From Oscillospiraceae bacterium (GTDB lineage Bacteria > Bacillota > Clostridia > Oscillospirales > Ruminococcaceae), in NCBI GenBank assembly GCA_003512525.1, contig DOQG01000032.1, positions 1-17,986 on the forward strand: DNA of 17,986 nucleotides. Direction: 5' to 3'. Positions 1-7,040 of this stretch are shown in pieces. Within the stretch, counting starts at the first letter, position 1; every line of letters starts with the position of its first letter. A program made the translations under genes and the position numbers. The notes beneath the pieces were generated by a model that saw nothing but the letters and a program-made list of their open reading frames with translations, made no database searches and was not told the origin of the DNA.

Positions 1-25
1 GGAAAGCGCCTGTGGAGCGCCTTCC
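1..25 (-). terminator. Stem-loop at left edge, possible terminator/attenuator
   Basis: Bases 1-9 pair with 17-25 around a 7-nt loop. Read on the minus strand the only imperfection is a G.U pair; read on the plus strand it is an A.C mismatch, so the structure fits minus-strand RNA better. It lies downstream, on that strand, of the tandem element at 72-122 and 184-237, and of a purine-rich tract at 24-37. What follows the stem lies outside the window, so a U-tract cannot be checked. Confidence 0.4.
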
Positions 26-71
26 TCTCTCCCCTTGGGTTGTCTCCCTCACACATAGCAGCATCGTTATC

Positions 72-122
72 GCACAGAATAGCGAACCCGAGAAGTGCTA
101 CCCGACAAACAGAACTATCGGG
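72..122 (-). ncRNA. Copy B of a tandem structured element (unidentified)
   Basis: This copy shares an exact 29-bp block (72-100) with the second copy at 184-212. On the minus strand it folds as two small hairpins. One is CCCGA (from 122) with TCGGG (to 101). The other is TAGC with GCTA (100-97 with 83-80), closing a 13-nt loop that is identical in both copies. I do not recognise it as a named riboswitch. Its position upstream of a stem-loop on the same strand suggests a leader RNA of a gene beyond the left edge. A plain DNA repeat is the alternative. Confidence 0.45.
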
Positions 123-183
123 AGCTTGTTATCACAATAAAAATATCAAACATTTCCGTCGAGCTGAAAACAAAATCTATATT

Positions 184-237
184 GCACAGAATAGCGAACC
201 CGAGAAGTGCTATCCCGCAAAAGGCAGTATCGGTAGC
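184..237 (-). ncRNA. Copy A of the tandem structured element (unidentified)
   Basis: The 29-bp block at 184-212 is identical to 72-100, and the copies start 112 bp apart. The flank to 237 is diverged but keeps the first hairpin (CCG with CGG). The second hairpin is extended by an A-U pair where the other copy has G.U, a change that preserves pairing. On the minus strand this is the upstream copy. The tract 238-300 beyond it contains a TATACT-like sequence at 263-268 (minus) without a convincing -35. Confidence 0.45.
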
Positions 238-304
238 TATCTATCAATGTTAATTACTAAAACAGTATAATTGAAATGCAATTAAAATAGACTTTTTCCA
301 CATA

Positions 305-350
305 CCAAAAAAGTGAGCCGTGCGCACTATCTTTGCGCTTCGACTCACTT
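305..350 (-). terminator. Terminator of the HAD-family gene
   Basis: A long stem: 311-317 pairs with 344-350, and after an interruption 322-326 pairs with 334-338. On the minus strand it is followed by a run of six T (312-307). It sits 35 nt after the stop codon of the HAD-family gene. It could also work weakly in the other direction. Confidence 0.8.
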
Positions 351-384
351 TATCTTTTCAGGGTTGTATCATAACCCCACTTTA

Positions 385-2361
385 CTATATTTTATCTTTC
401 CTACCCGATGCAGTATCATCAAAAACCGTATCCGCAAACACACCGGCAAGATATTTATCATCGCCTACAGCGGCGGCAAACGGCGCATACGCATCACTGC
501 CGCTGATATTTTCAAGATACGGTGCGGTTTTGCATACCCCGAGATAGTCCTTTATGAAATCACACTCACCGCTGTGAATTTCTTTGACCGTTTCCACGTT
601 CTCACACTCGCTGTCAAAGTTCATCGCACCGTTTGCCCCGAATCCCGAAAATGACGGCTCGGGAGCACCGAAAAGAAGCTCAAAATAGATATTGTGCTTC
701 ATATCCGGGTGGTGATTTTCGTAATATCTGCGGTTAAGCGATGACGAGAAGCAATACGGAATAAGCTTTCCGTCGGCAAAATACGTTTCGCTGAAATCAC
801 TGTCAAGCTGTTCTTTGACATTTGTGCCCGCAAGTACGCCTGTCACATTTATATCCATACCGAATTTGCGGTTCAGAAGCGCATCAAGCATTATGCTTCC
901 GCTTCCGGCCCAGCCGCAGTCGACCGTCAGGATATTTTTACATCCGGCGGTTTTTTCATCAAAATAATCCTTTGCGCTTTTTATCATACCGGAATAGCTT
1001 TCGGCTATATTTCGGATATTATTGTAAACCTTCTCTTCAACCCGCCTGCGGTTAGCATTTGTAAGCGTTTTGTCCGGCATCAGCGAGTAATCTGTGCAGG
1101 AAAGCTCCATAGCAGAAAAAATCTCTTTGAGAGTATATCCCCTGCTGACCTTCTGGCTTACAAACCGCCTTACATAATCAAACGGGAATATATCCGCACA
1201 CAGCTTTGTGGCGGCTGTCCTCGACCAGTATATATACTCTGTCGCCACATCGGGATAAAGGCGGTCAAAAACTTGCTTTAAAATATATCCGTCACGAGCA
1301 AAGAAAAATATCTTATCAGCCTTTTTCAGGAGTGCCGCTTTATATATAAAGTTGCAATATCCGAGTATAAGGAGTCCTCCGCATTTGTAGCCATACTCAT
1401 AAGCCTTTGAGCAATGCCCGCCGCAGTACAGCCTTGCATTTACAAGCCCCGAGTAAACCGAGCCGACAAGATATGACATATCGTGCGGTCTGTACTCCCC
1501 CGCAATGCTGTTGATGTTGGGATAGTAAACAGTTTCAAAGCCTGCCTTTGCGGCATTTTTAATATCTGAATGACGATTGTCGCCGATATGGATATAACGT
1601 TTATTTCCGTACTGTTTCTTTATTATATCATATATCCTACCGTCACTCTTTCCGCAGCCGCAGGCACAGGAAAGAAAAATTCCGTCATAGCCGTCAAAGC
1701 CGTTTTTATGCAGAAGCTCTTTGAAGAAACTCTCCGACATATACATATCGGTTGTGATAATGACGGTTTTCCCTGCCGACAATACTTTTTTATACACTTC
1801 GAGCATAAACGGATTGGCGCGGCAAAGCGCAAGCTCGGTATCGCATTCGGTCGTTATGCCGAGCTGCGGGGATATCCCCGCTTTCTTTCCCACAAGCTCA
1901 TATATATCTTCGATTGTTATTTCCGTAGTACCGTCCGTCTGAAGCTTCTGCTTTCTCGCTTCGCTTTCGCACTTTTTGCGCAACGAACGGAAATCGGGTA
2001 TTCCGAGCTTTTCTCCTATTATATAGAACAGGTCGGCGGGGGCTTCAAACGGTCGTAATATCAGCGTATCAAAAACGTCAAAAGATACAATATCAGCCTT
2101 GCAAAGCACAGCGGTGGTTTCTTCTGCCGACATTTCGAAAGCCGAACCGCTTTCATTTCCCGCTTTCTGCTTGTATTTAAGCTCTCTGTCCGGAATGTGC
2201 AGAATCGTATATTTTATATTGAGCCACACAGCATATCCCCATGATATAAAAGGTGCTTTTGCGTGCAAACCATCATGAGTCATCACAAAATACTCATAGT
2301 GATGCTTTACCGTGCGGTTACGATTTATAAGAAGATCATACAGCTTTAGTTTTGCTCCCAT
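385..2361 (-). CDS. HAD-superfamily hydrolase, polysaccharide-biosynthesis type
   Basis: 658 residues. The HAD core is near residues 91-290: motif I SFDVFDT (D95, D98), motif II around ITTDMYMS, the motif III lysine in GKSDGRIYD, and motif IV IHIGDNRHSD. The core resembles HAD proteins found beside glycosyltransferases in capsule and cell-wall polysaccharide loci. The large C-terminal half (about 300-658) has no motif I can name, so the substrate is unknown. The ATG at 2361 is preceded on the minus strand by GGCGGAG at 9-nt spacing. The gene has its own promoter (2404-2432) and terminator (305-350), so it is probably monocistronic. No signal peptide or membrane segment is evident; a cytoplasmic phosphatase-like role is inferred, not shown. 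Confidence 0.75.
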   Translation of the reverse strand: MGAKLKLYDLLINRNRTVKHHYEYFVMTHDGLHAKAPFISWGYAVWLNIKYTILHIPDRELKYKQKAGNESGSAFEMSAEETTAVLCKADIVSFDVFDTLILRPFEAPADLFYIIGEKLGIPDFRSLRKKCESEARKQKLQTDGTTEITIEDIYELVGKKAGISPQLGITTECDTELALCRANPFMLEVYKKVLSAGKTVIITTDMYMSESFFKELLHKNGFDGYDGIFLSCACGCGKSDGRIYDIIKKQYGNKRYIHIGDNRHSDIKNAAKAGFETVYYPNINSIAGEYRPHDMSYLVGSVYSGLVNARLYCGGHCSKAYEYGYKCGGLLILGYCNFIYKAALLKKADKIFFFARDGYILKQVFDRLYPDVATEYIYWSRTAATKLCADIFPFDYVRRFVSQKVSRGYTLKEIFSAMELSCTDYSLMPDKTLTNANRRRVEEKVYNNIRNIAESYSGMIKSAKDYFDEKTAGCKNILTVDCGWAGSGSIMLDALLNRKFGMDINVTGVLAGTNVKEQLDSDFSETYFADGKLIPYCFSSSLNRRYYENHHPDMKHNIYFELLFGAPEPSFSGFGANGAMNFDSECENVETVKEIHSGECDFIKDYLGVCKTAPYLENISGSDAYAPFAAAVGDDKYLAGVFADTVFDDTASGRKDKI

Positions 2362-2403
2362 TTGAAAGAACTCCGCCTTTCCTTATTACTCTGTTATTTT
2401 ATT

Positions 2404-2432
2404 ATAATATCATAAAACGGAAAGAAACACAA
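2404..2432 (-). promoter_or_regulatory. Sigma-A-type promoter of the HAD-family gene
   Basis: On the minus strand, TTGTGT (2432-2427), 17-nt spacer, TATTAT (2409-2404), 42 nt before the start codon. TATAAT overlaps the -10 three bases downstream, which would give a 20-nt spacer. Confidence 0.55.
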
Positions 2433-2476
2433 GAACAGCCCTCATCAAGTTTATTGATTTACTCTGTTCAATGTAT

Positions 2477-2507
2477 AAAAAACAGCCGCAGTCAGTGCCG
2501 CGGCTGT
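2477..2507 (-). terminator. Terminator of the DUF4867 gene
   Basis: A perfect 8-bp stem (2482-2489 with 2500-2507) and 10-nt loop, followed on the minus strand by six T. It lies 21 nt after the stop codon of the DUF4867 gene. Confidence 0.85.
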
Positions 2508-2528
2508 CGATATATTCGTTTGCCGATA

Positions 2529-3164
2529 TCAGATAATATCCCTGATATCGATATTTTCACCTGTAAGACCTACATAAGCGCCCTGCTTTGCCTCATCACT
2601 TTCTGCATGAGCAAGAAGCCACTTGTTGCAAGCCCAGAGTGTCTTATCCTCTTCGTATACGGGAGTGATGCCTGGCTTTGCACCGTTTGTTCCCTTGGGA
2701 AGTGCAATAACCACCTTGAAGCAACCGTCCTTAGTTGCATTGCAGGGAGCGTAATGTAATGTAGTTGCATAAACCTCGACCACATCGCCTGCCTTTGCCT
2801 TGAAAGCCATTACCTTAGATGTATCGAGCTTGCCGTCAACTATATCGTCTTCCTTTGCTACAAGCAGGATAAAATCGTATAAGCCGATGTTGAACTCGCT
2901 GTCACGGTGATATTCTAGGCAGTTGAGCTTTGTGTTGTGACCGTTGCACCAGCCGAGCTGGATAGGCATACCGCCGTAAGCGTTATTCTGTAAAAGTCCG
3001 AACAGCTTTGTGTTTTCAAGCGCCGCCTCGCTCGGAACATATCCTACAGCATCCGGTAACGGTGTGCTCTTGTCGAGCGCCGAAAGCAGATCGCCTACAT
3101 CATAGCCTGTATGTACCTTGCCGTATGCGGCAAATTCCTTATCATTAACAGAATATATCTTCAT
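2529..3164 (-). CDS. DUF4867 family cupin-like protein
   Basis: 211 residues from the ATG at 3164, which has AAAGGAG on the minus strand at 8-nt spacing. The frame stays open upstream but has no ribosome binding site there. The sequence matches what I know of DUF4867, a Firmicutes family of unproven function. A cupin-like core is visible: H76, E84 and H86 in GHN..LNCLEYH, an alternating hydrophobic stretch FILLVA (98-103), AGDVVEVYATTLH (125-137) with H137, then a strand FKVVIALPKG. These could form a metal-binding beta-barrel active on a small molecule or sugar; that is inference from pattern only. It lies between the terminators of its own gene and of ferredoxin, so it is probably transcribed alone, though no strong promoter is visible in the 67-bp gap. 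Confidence 0.75.
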   Translation of the reverse strand: MKIYSVNDKEFAAYGKVHTGYDVGDLLSALDKSTPLPDAVGYVPSEAALENTKLFGLLQNNAYGGMPIQLGWCNGHNTKLNCLEYHRDSEFNIGLYDFILLVAKEDDIVDGKLDTSKVMAFKAKAGDVVEVYATTLHYAPCNATKDGCFKVVIALPKGTNGAKPGITPVYEEDKTLWACNKWLLAHAESDEAKQGAYVGLTGENIDIRDII

Positions 3165-3231
3165 TTTTAATACTCCTTTTAACGCAAAACCCGGCACTGC
3201 CGTGTTAACGTTTTCATAAAAGCTAAAGAAA

Positions 3232-3261
3232 ACAGCCATAAGCTTGAAAACTCATGGCTGT
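3232..3261 (-). terminator. Terminator of the ferredoxin gene
   Basis: A perfect 8-bp stem (3232-3239 with 3254-3261) and 14-nt loop, followed on the minus strand by a T-rich run (TTTTCTTT). It starts 13 nt after the ferredoxin stop codon. Confidence 0.75.
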
Positions 3262-3274
3262 CCTTATGTTAATA

Positions 3275-3445
3275 TTATTCCTCAGCGGGAGCGCCAACAG
3301 GACATACACCTGCGCAAGCACCGCAGCTAACACAAGTGTCAGCGTCGATAACGTACTTGCCGTCACCTTCGGAAATTGCCTCAACGGGGCACTGAGCAGC
3401 GCAAGCGCCGCAAGCGATGCAATCATCAGAAATTTTATAAGCCAT
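3275..3445 (-). CDS. 2[4Fe-4S] ferredoxin
   Basis: 56 residues starting MAYKISDDC, a typical clostridial-size ferredoxin. It has two complete cluster-binding motifs: C9-x2-C12-x2-C15-x3-C19-P and C38-x2-C41-x2-C44-x3-C48-P. The two halves are internal repeats, as is usual in this family. The protein is a small cytoplasmic electron carrier for low-potential reactions such as pyruvate:ferredoxin oxidoreductase or hydrogenase. The start is fixed by AGGAGG 9 nt upstream on the minus strand. It has its own promoter (3498-3525) and terminator (3232-3261), so it is monocistronic. An overlapping open frame on the same strand at 3223-3426 is a shadow of this gene. Confidence 0.95.
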   Translation of the reverse strand: MAYKISDDCIACGACAAQCPVEAISEGDGKYVIDADTCVSCGACAGVCPVGAPAEE

Positions 3446-3497
3446 CGGAATGATCCTCCTTGTGATAATTTGTCATAGAGTTATATGACTTGCTTAT

Positions 3498-3525
3498 ATT
3501 GTAACACACTTTCGGAAAAAATCAA
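3498..3525 (-). promoter_or_regulatory. Promoter of the ferredoxin gene
   Basis: On the minus strand, TTGATT (3525-3520), 16-nt spacer, TACAAT (3503-3498), about 52 nt before the start codon. Confidence 0.65.
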
Positions 3526-3636
3526 GTCCTTTTGATAAATTTATATTGAAATATCGCGCTTTTTTCTGAAATTTTACGTCATTTTCAAGTTAGCGTAAAG
3601 TAACCCCAAAACCGCTCCCCGGCTGGATTTGCAGTT

Positions 3637-3945
3637 TTAGTCAAGTAAAGCGAGGAGCTTTTCCTTGCTGACAAATCCTACCGATTTGTCTATCTGTTTA
3701 CCACCCTGAAAAGATATTACGCAGGGTATAGAATCTATGCCGAAATTGACAGCAAGATCGCGCTCCTCATCGGTATTGACCTTACAGATCTTAATTTCCG
3801 GGTGTTCTTCGCCGAGCTCGTCAAGCACGGGGGCAAGCATTCTGCACGGACCGCACCACGGTGCCCAGAAGTCCACTAAAACCGGCTTGTCGGACTGTAA
3901 TACCTCTTCCTTGAAATTCTCAGCTGTTACTTCTATATGGCTCAT
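3637..3945 (-). CDS. trxA: Thioredoxin
   Basis: 102 residues, the normal size for a single-domain thioredoxin. The redox motif is WCGPC (C31, C34) in FWAPWCGPC, with the usual cis-proline region after it (SIPCVISF) and the C-terminal GGKQ...VG segment. It reduces protein disulfides in the cytoplasm using electrons from thioredoxin reductase, which is not in this window. The ATG at 3945 has AAAGGAAG on the minus strand at 8-nt spacing. A strong promoter lies at 4029-4057. A weak stem (3608-3615 with 3631-3638) overlaps the stop codon and lacks a following T-run, so termination here is uncertain. Confidence 0.93.
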   Translation of the reverse strand: MSHIEVTAENFKEEVLQSDKPVLVDFWAPWCGPCRMLAPVLDELGEEHPEIKICKVNTDEERDLAVNFGIDSIPCVISFQGGKQIDKSVGFVSKEKLLALLD

Positions 3946-4028
3946 AGCTTGTACTTCCTTTCGTTTTCGTTGTTTGTTATATCATCAGGAATATCGTGCG
4001 TAATTTTATCGCACTTATTCTGATTTTG

Positions 4029-4057
4029 ATTTTATCATATGTAAAGGGAATTGTCAA
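4029..4057 (-). promoter_or_regulatory. Promoter of the thioredoxin gene
   Basis: On the minus strand, a perfect -35 TTGACA (4057-4052), 17-nt spacer, TAAAAT (4034-4029), leaving a leader of about 75 nt. It is back to back with the guaA promoter; the two -35 boxes are 43 bp apart. Confidence 0.75.
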
Positions 4058-4100
4058 GATAATCCGTAATAATTACTGATTTTAATTTTTCAAAAACAAG

Positions 4101-4129
4101 TTGCAAAAGCCGCCGGGATATGATATACT
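4101..4129 (+). promoter_or_regulatory. Promoter of guaA
   Basis: TTGCAA, 17-nt spacer, TATACT, with an extended -10 (TGA before TATACT). The leader is about 75 nt. I see no purine riboswitch fold in it and no obvious PurR-type box. Confidence 0.7.
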
Positions 4130-4209
4130 TTGAGGTATGCGGAATGCCATAATCGGTGCGGATTTCTGCACTGAATGACGGAAAGACAAAAAGGAAAGGA
4201 AACTGGAAA

Positions 4210-5769
4210 ATGGCGGAATTTTCAACAAACGAGCACGAGCTCGTACTCGTCATTGACTTCGGCGGTCAGTACAATCAGCTTATTGCCCGCAGAGTCAGAG
4301 AACATAACATATACTGCGAGGTCATCTCGTACAAAACACCTATAGAGCAGATAAAAGCGAAAAACCCGAAGGGTATCATCTTCACCGGCGGTCCGAGAAG
4401 CGTATATCTTGACGACTCGCCCAGAATGGCAAACGAAATATTTGAACTCGGCGTACCGATATTCGGTATCTGCTACGGCGCACAGTTTATGGTTTACGGT
4501 CTGGGCGGAACGATCGGCAAGGCTAACGAAAACGCTGCCGCAGAATTTGGCAGAACAGAGTGCGAATTTGACACGACCTGCCCCGTATTTGACGGACTTA
4601 AGAAGAACTCGGTCGTATGGATGAGCCACAACGACTACATCGAGGTTCTCCCCGATGGCTTCAAGGCTGTAGGTCACAGTGACAAGTGTCCTTATGCCGC
4701 AATTGAGAACATTGAAAAGGGATTTTACGCTACGCAGTTCCACCCCGAGGTAAACCACACCGAGCAGGGCTTTGATATGCTCGGAAACTTCCTGTACAAG
4801 GTATGTCACTGCAAGGGCGACTGGACAATGAAGAACTATGCGGAAGAAGCTATAAAGCAGATCCGCGCAAAGGTCGGCGACGGCAAGGTTCTCCTTGCTC
4901 TTTCGGGCGGTGTTGACAGCTCGGTAGCCTGCGCTCTGCTTTCAAAGGCAGTCGGCAGCCAGCTCACCTGCGTGTTCGTTGATCACGGCTTTATGAGAAA
5001 GAACGAGGGTGACGAGGTCGAGCAGGCATTCAAGGACTGGGACGTAAACTTCATCAGAGTAAATGCCGCCGACCGTTTTATCGGCAAGCTTGAGGGCGTG
5101 TCCGACCCCGAAACCAAGAGAAAGACCATCGGCGAAGAATTTATCCGTGTATTCGAGGAAGAGGCAAAGAAGATCGGCAAGGTCGACTTCCTTGTACAGG
5201 GTACGATCTACCCCGATGTTATCGAAAGCGGCACAGGCGATGCCGCAGTTATCAAGTCGCACCACAACGTAGGCGGTCTGCCCGACTATGTCGACTTCAA
5301 GGAAATAATCGAGCCGCTCCGTCTTTTATTCAAGGACGAGGTAAGAAAGCTCGGTACTGAGCTTGGTCTGTCAGACGTACTCGTATGGCGCCAGCCGTTC
5401 CCCGGTCCCGGTCTTGCGATTAGAATAATCGGCGAGATCACCCGTGAAAAGCTTGCAACTCTTCAGGACGCAGACTACATCTTCCGTGAAGAGATCGCGA
5501 ACGCAGGTTTAGACCGTGGTATAAACCAATATTTCGCCGTTCTGACAAATATGCGTTCTGTAGGCGTTATGGGCGACGACAGAACTTACGACTATACTCT
5601 TGCCTTAAGAGGCGTTACTACAAGCGACTTTATGACCGCCGACTTTGCAAGGATCCCTTATGACGTGCTTGAAAAAGCAAGCGTGAGAATCGTAAACGAG
5701 GTCAAGAATATCAATAGAATCTGCTATGATATTACGAGTAAGCCACCGGCTACTATTGAGTGGGAGTAA
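4210..5769 (+). CDS. guaA: GMP synthase (glutamine-hydrolysing)
   Basis: 519 residues, full family length. It makes GMP from XMP, ATP and glutamine in purine synthesis. The N-terminal class I amidotransferase has nucleophile C88 (FGICYGAQ) and the His/Glu pair in QFHPEVNHT. It is followed by the ATP-pyrophosphatase with the P-loop LALSGGVDSS. The C-terminal dimerisation/XMP domain has RQPFPGPGLAIRI and ends KPPATIEWE. The start at 4210 (MAEFS) follows an AAAGGAAAGG tract; the frame is open further upstream to 4156 but without a binding site. The last codons and stop (from 5758) are duplicated at 11410, which marks this gene as the insertion point of the downstream island. Its base composition is clearly GC-richer than the island. 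Confidence 0.97.
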   Translation: MAEFSTNEHELVLVIDFGGQYNQLIARRVREHNIYCEVISYKTPIEQIKAKNPKGIIFTGGPRSVYLDDSPRMANEIFELGVPIFGICYGAQFMVYGLGGTIGKANENAAAEFGRTECEFDTTCPVFDGLKKNSVVWMSHNDYIEVLPDGFKAVGHSDKCPYAAIENIEKGFYATQFHPEVNHTEQGFDMLGNFLYKVCHCKGDWTMKNYAEEAIKQIRAKVGDGKVLLALSGGVDSSVACALLSKAVGSQLTCVFVDHGFMRKNEGDEVEQAFKDWDVNFIRVNAADRFIGKLEGVSDPETKRKTIGEEFIRVFEEEAKKIGKVDFLVQGTIYPDVIESGTGDAAVIKSHHNVGGLPDYVDFKEIIEPLRLLFKDEVRKLGTELGLSDVLVWRQPFPGPGLAIRIIGEITREKLATLQDADYIFREEIANAGLDRGINQYFAVLTNMRSVGVMGDDRTYDYTLALRGVTTSDFMTADFARIPYDVLEKASVRIVNEVKNINRICYDITSKPPATIEWE

Positions 5770-5771
5770 TA
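5758..5771 (+). repeat. Direct repeat, candidate attL, at the guaA 3' end
   Basis: The 14-bp sequence GAGTGGGAGTAATA covers the last three codons (Glu-Trp-Glu), the stop and two further bases. An exact copy lies at 11410-11423. The guaA 3' end is a known insertion site for integrative elements and islands. Confidence 0.75.
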
Positions 5772-5778
5772 TAATTAG

Positions 5779-5820
5779 CCCCGAAAGTCGCTTTAATGCG
5801 CCTTTCGGGGATTATTTTCT
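5779..5820 (+). terminator. Terminator after guaA
   Basis: A 9-bp stem (5779-5787 with 5802-5810), extended by 3 bp after a mismatch, with loop TTTAAT, then ATTATTTTCT. If the island starts at 5771, this terminator was brought in by the island. It would shield the inserted genes from guaA transcription and replace guaA's own terminator, which may be the one at 11445. Confidence 0.85.
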
Positions 5821-5829
5821 TAATCGAAA

Positions 5830-7026
5830 ATGTCAGCATTGTTGATATATCTATTATGCAATATGTCAGCCACGCAATATTTAAATCAAGGAGTGGATAC
5901 CATAAACACTTTAATAAAATGGCCCGGCGGAAAATCCGGCGAAATCGACAAAATTGTCCCGCATATACCTAGGTTTAAAAGATATGTTGAACCTTTTTTC
6001 GGCGGTGGTGCATTGTTCTTCTATCTTAACCCTCAAAAAGCGGTGATCAACGATATTTCAAGCTCTTTAATGGAATATTATAGACTTATCAAAGCGCAAG
6101 ACAAGCAACTTCAGGAACTGCTTTTGTGTTATAATAACAGCTTTTCTAACCTATATTCAGTTTGTTCTGCGAACTACTCTGATTTGCTAAAAATGTACAC
6201 TGACCTGAAAAACGGCAAAATAAATGCGGACGGTATTAAAACTCAGCTTCGCTTATTTGTGGACAGTATTGCCGACATGGCAAATTCGAGTTTTTCCGAA
6301 AAGCTTTTACTTGACGAGAAAGCTTTTACTGATCGGCTTGTTAAAATGTCTGCTGACAAGATGCAAAGAACAGTGAAGAACGAGCAAAAAGCCCCTTTTT
6401 CTGACGAAGATCTAAAGAACAACCTGCTCACAGGATTTACAAGCGGCTATTATATGTATTTCAGAGATGTGTTTAATGACCTTCACTTAAAACGCATTGA
6501 AAGCCCCTCTGAACAATACCGGACAGCCAACTTCTGCTTCATCAGAGAGTACTGCTACGGATCTATGTTTAGATATAATTCAAAGGGTGAATTTAACATC
6601 CCCTATGGAGGTATGTCATACAATTCCAAAAACTTTCGTGCAAAAATTGACCATATGTTCTCAAAAGACATCAAAGATATTTTCAGTAGCACGGATATTT
6701 ATTGTTCTGATTTTGAGGATTTTTTTAATGATGCTTCTCTGACAAGCGATGACTTTATGTTTCTTGACCCACCTTATGATACGGACTTCTCCGATTATGA
6801 GGGAAGGGATTTCACACAAGCTGACCAAGAACGACTGGCGCATTCATTGAAAAAGACTCCTGCACAGTTTGTTTTGGTTATAAAAAATACTGATTTTATC
6901 TACTCGCTTTATAAAGAAAATTTTACCATACTTTCGTTTGATAACAAGTATACATATAATGTTAGAAGCCGAAACGAACGGAAAGTTGAACACTTAATAA
7001 TTACAAATTCCCCTGTCAAAGTCTGA
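5830..7026 (+). CDS. Dam-type adenine DNA methyltransferase (M1)
   Basis: An alpha-class (D12/Dam/DpnM-like) N6-adenine methyltransferase. It has IKWPGGKSGE at the N-terminus, the SAM-binding VEPFFGGGALFF, then YNSKGEFNIPYG, and the catalytic FLDPPYDTDF (codons from 6766) followed by the usual DFTQADQERL. It should transfer methyl from SAM to adenine and protect one strand of the site cut by the neighbouring nucleases. At about 374-398 residues it is longer than DpnM (about 284); the extra roughly 90 residues lie between the SAM motif and the catalytic motif, where target recognition is expected. Coordinates give the longest ATG frame, but the start is unresolved. The only good Shine-Dalgarno (AAGGAG, 5888-5893) is spaced 8 nt from an ATA codon at 5902; ATG 5863 and GTG 5893 are poorly spaced. 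It is convergent with the restriction operon and ends in a shared terminator. Confidence 0.85.
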   Translation: MSALLIYLLCNMSATQYLNQGVDTINTLIKWPGGKSGEIDKIVPHIPRFKRYVEPFFGGGALFFYLNPQKAVINDISSSLMEYYRLIKAQDKQLQELLLCYNNSFSNLYSVCSANYSDLLKMYTDLKNGKINADGIKTQLRLFVDSIADMANSSFSEKLLLDEKAFTDRLVKMSADKMQRTVKNEQKAPFSDEDLKNNLLTGFTSGYYMYFRDVFNDLHLKRIESPSEQYRTANFCFIREYCYGSMFRYNSKGEFNIPYGGMSYNSKNFRAKIDHMFSKDIKDIFSSTDIYCSDFEDFFNDASLTSDDFMFLDPPYDTDFSDYEGRDFTQADQERLAHSLKKTPAQFVLVIKNTDFIYSLYKENFTILSFDNKYTYNVRSRNERKVEHLIITNSPVKV

Positions 7027-7036
7027 CAGGGGAATT
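7006..7036. terminator. Bidirectional terminator between the convergent RM genes
   Basis: A perfect 13-bp stem (7006-7018 with 7024-7036) and 5-nt loop. It contains the stop codon of the Dam-type methyltransferase (7024-7026) and lies 5 nt from the stop of the opposite nuclease gene. A/T-rich flanks on both sides allow termination in both directions. Confidence 0.85.
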
Positions 7037-7040
7037 GATC

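Noticed and set aside
72..212. CRISPR-like array
   Set aside because: Only two copies of the 29-bp block, 83 bp apart, with similarity extending into the flank and no cas genes; not an array.
72..237. c-di-GMP or other named riboswitch
   Set aside because: Short GGUAGC-like pieces recall one, but the conserved cores I know are missing, so no class is claimed.
1570..2058. 162-codon plus-strand frame inside the HAD-family gene
   Set aside because: Antisense shadow; protein-like motifs exist only in the minus frame.
3223..3426. 67-codon open frame on the minus strand
   Set aside because: Out-of-frame shadow of the 56-residue ferredoxin gene, which carries both cluster motifs.
3608..3638. Thioredoxin terminator
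   Set aside because: The stem is short with a large loop, overlaps the stop codon and has no T-run; not listed as a feature.
4130..4209. Purine riboswitch before guaA
   Set aside because: The leader is only about 75 nt and shows neither the three-way junction nor the conserved loops.
4222..4809. 195-codon open frame antisense to guaA
   Set aside because: Shadow of the guaA codon pattern, with no ribosome binding site or recognisable protein.
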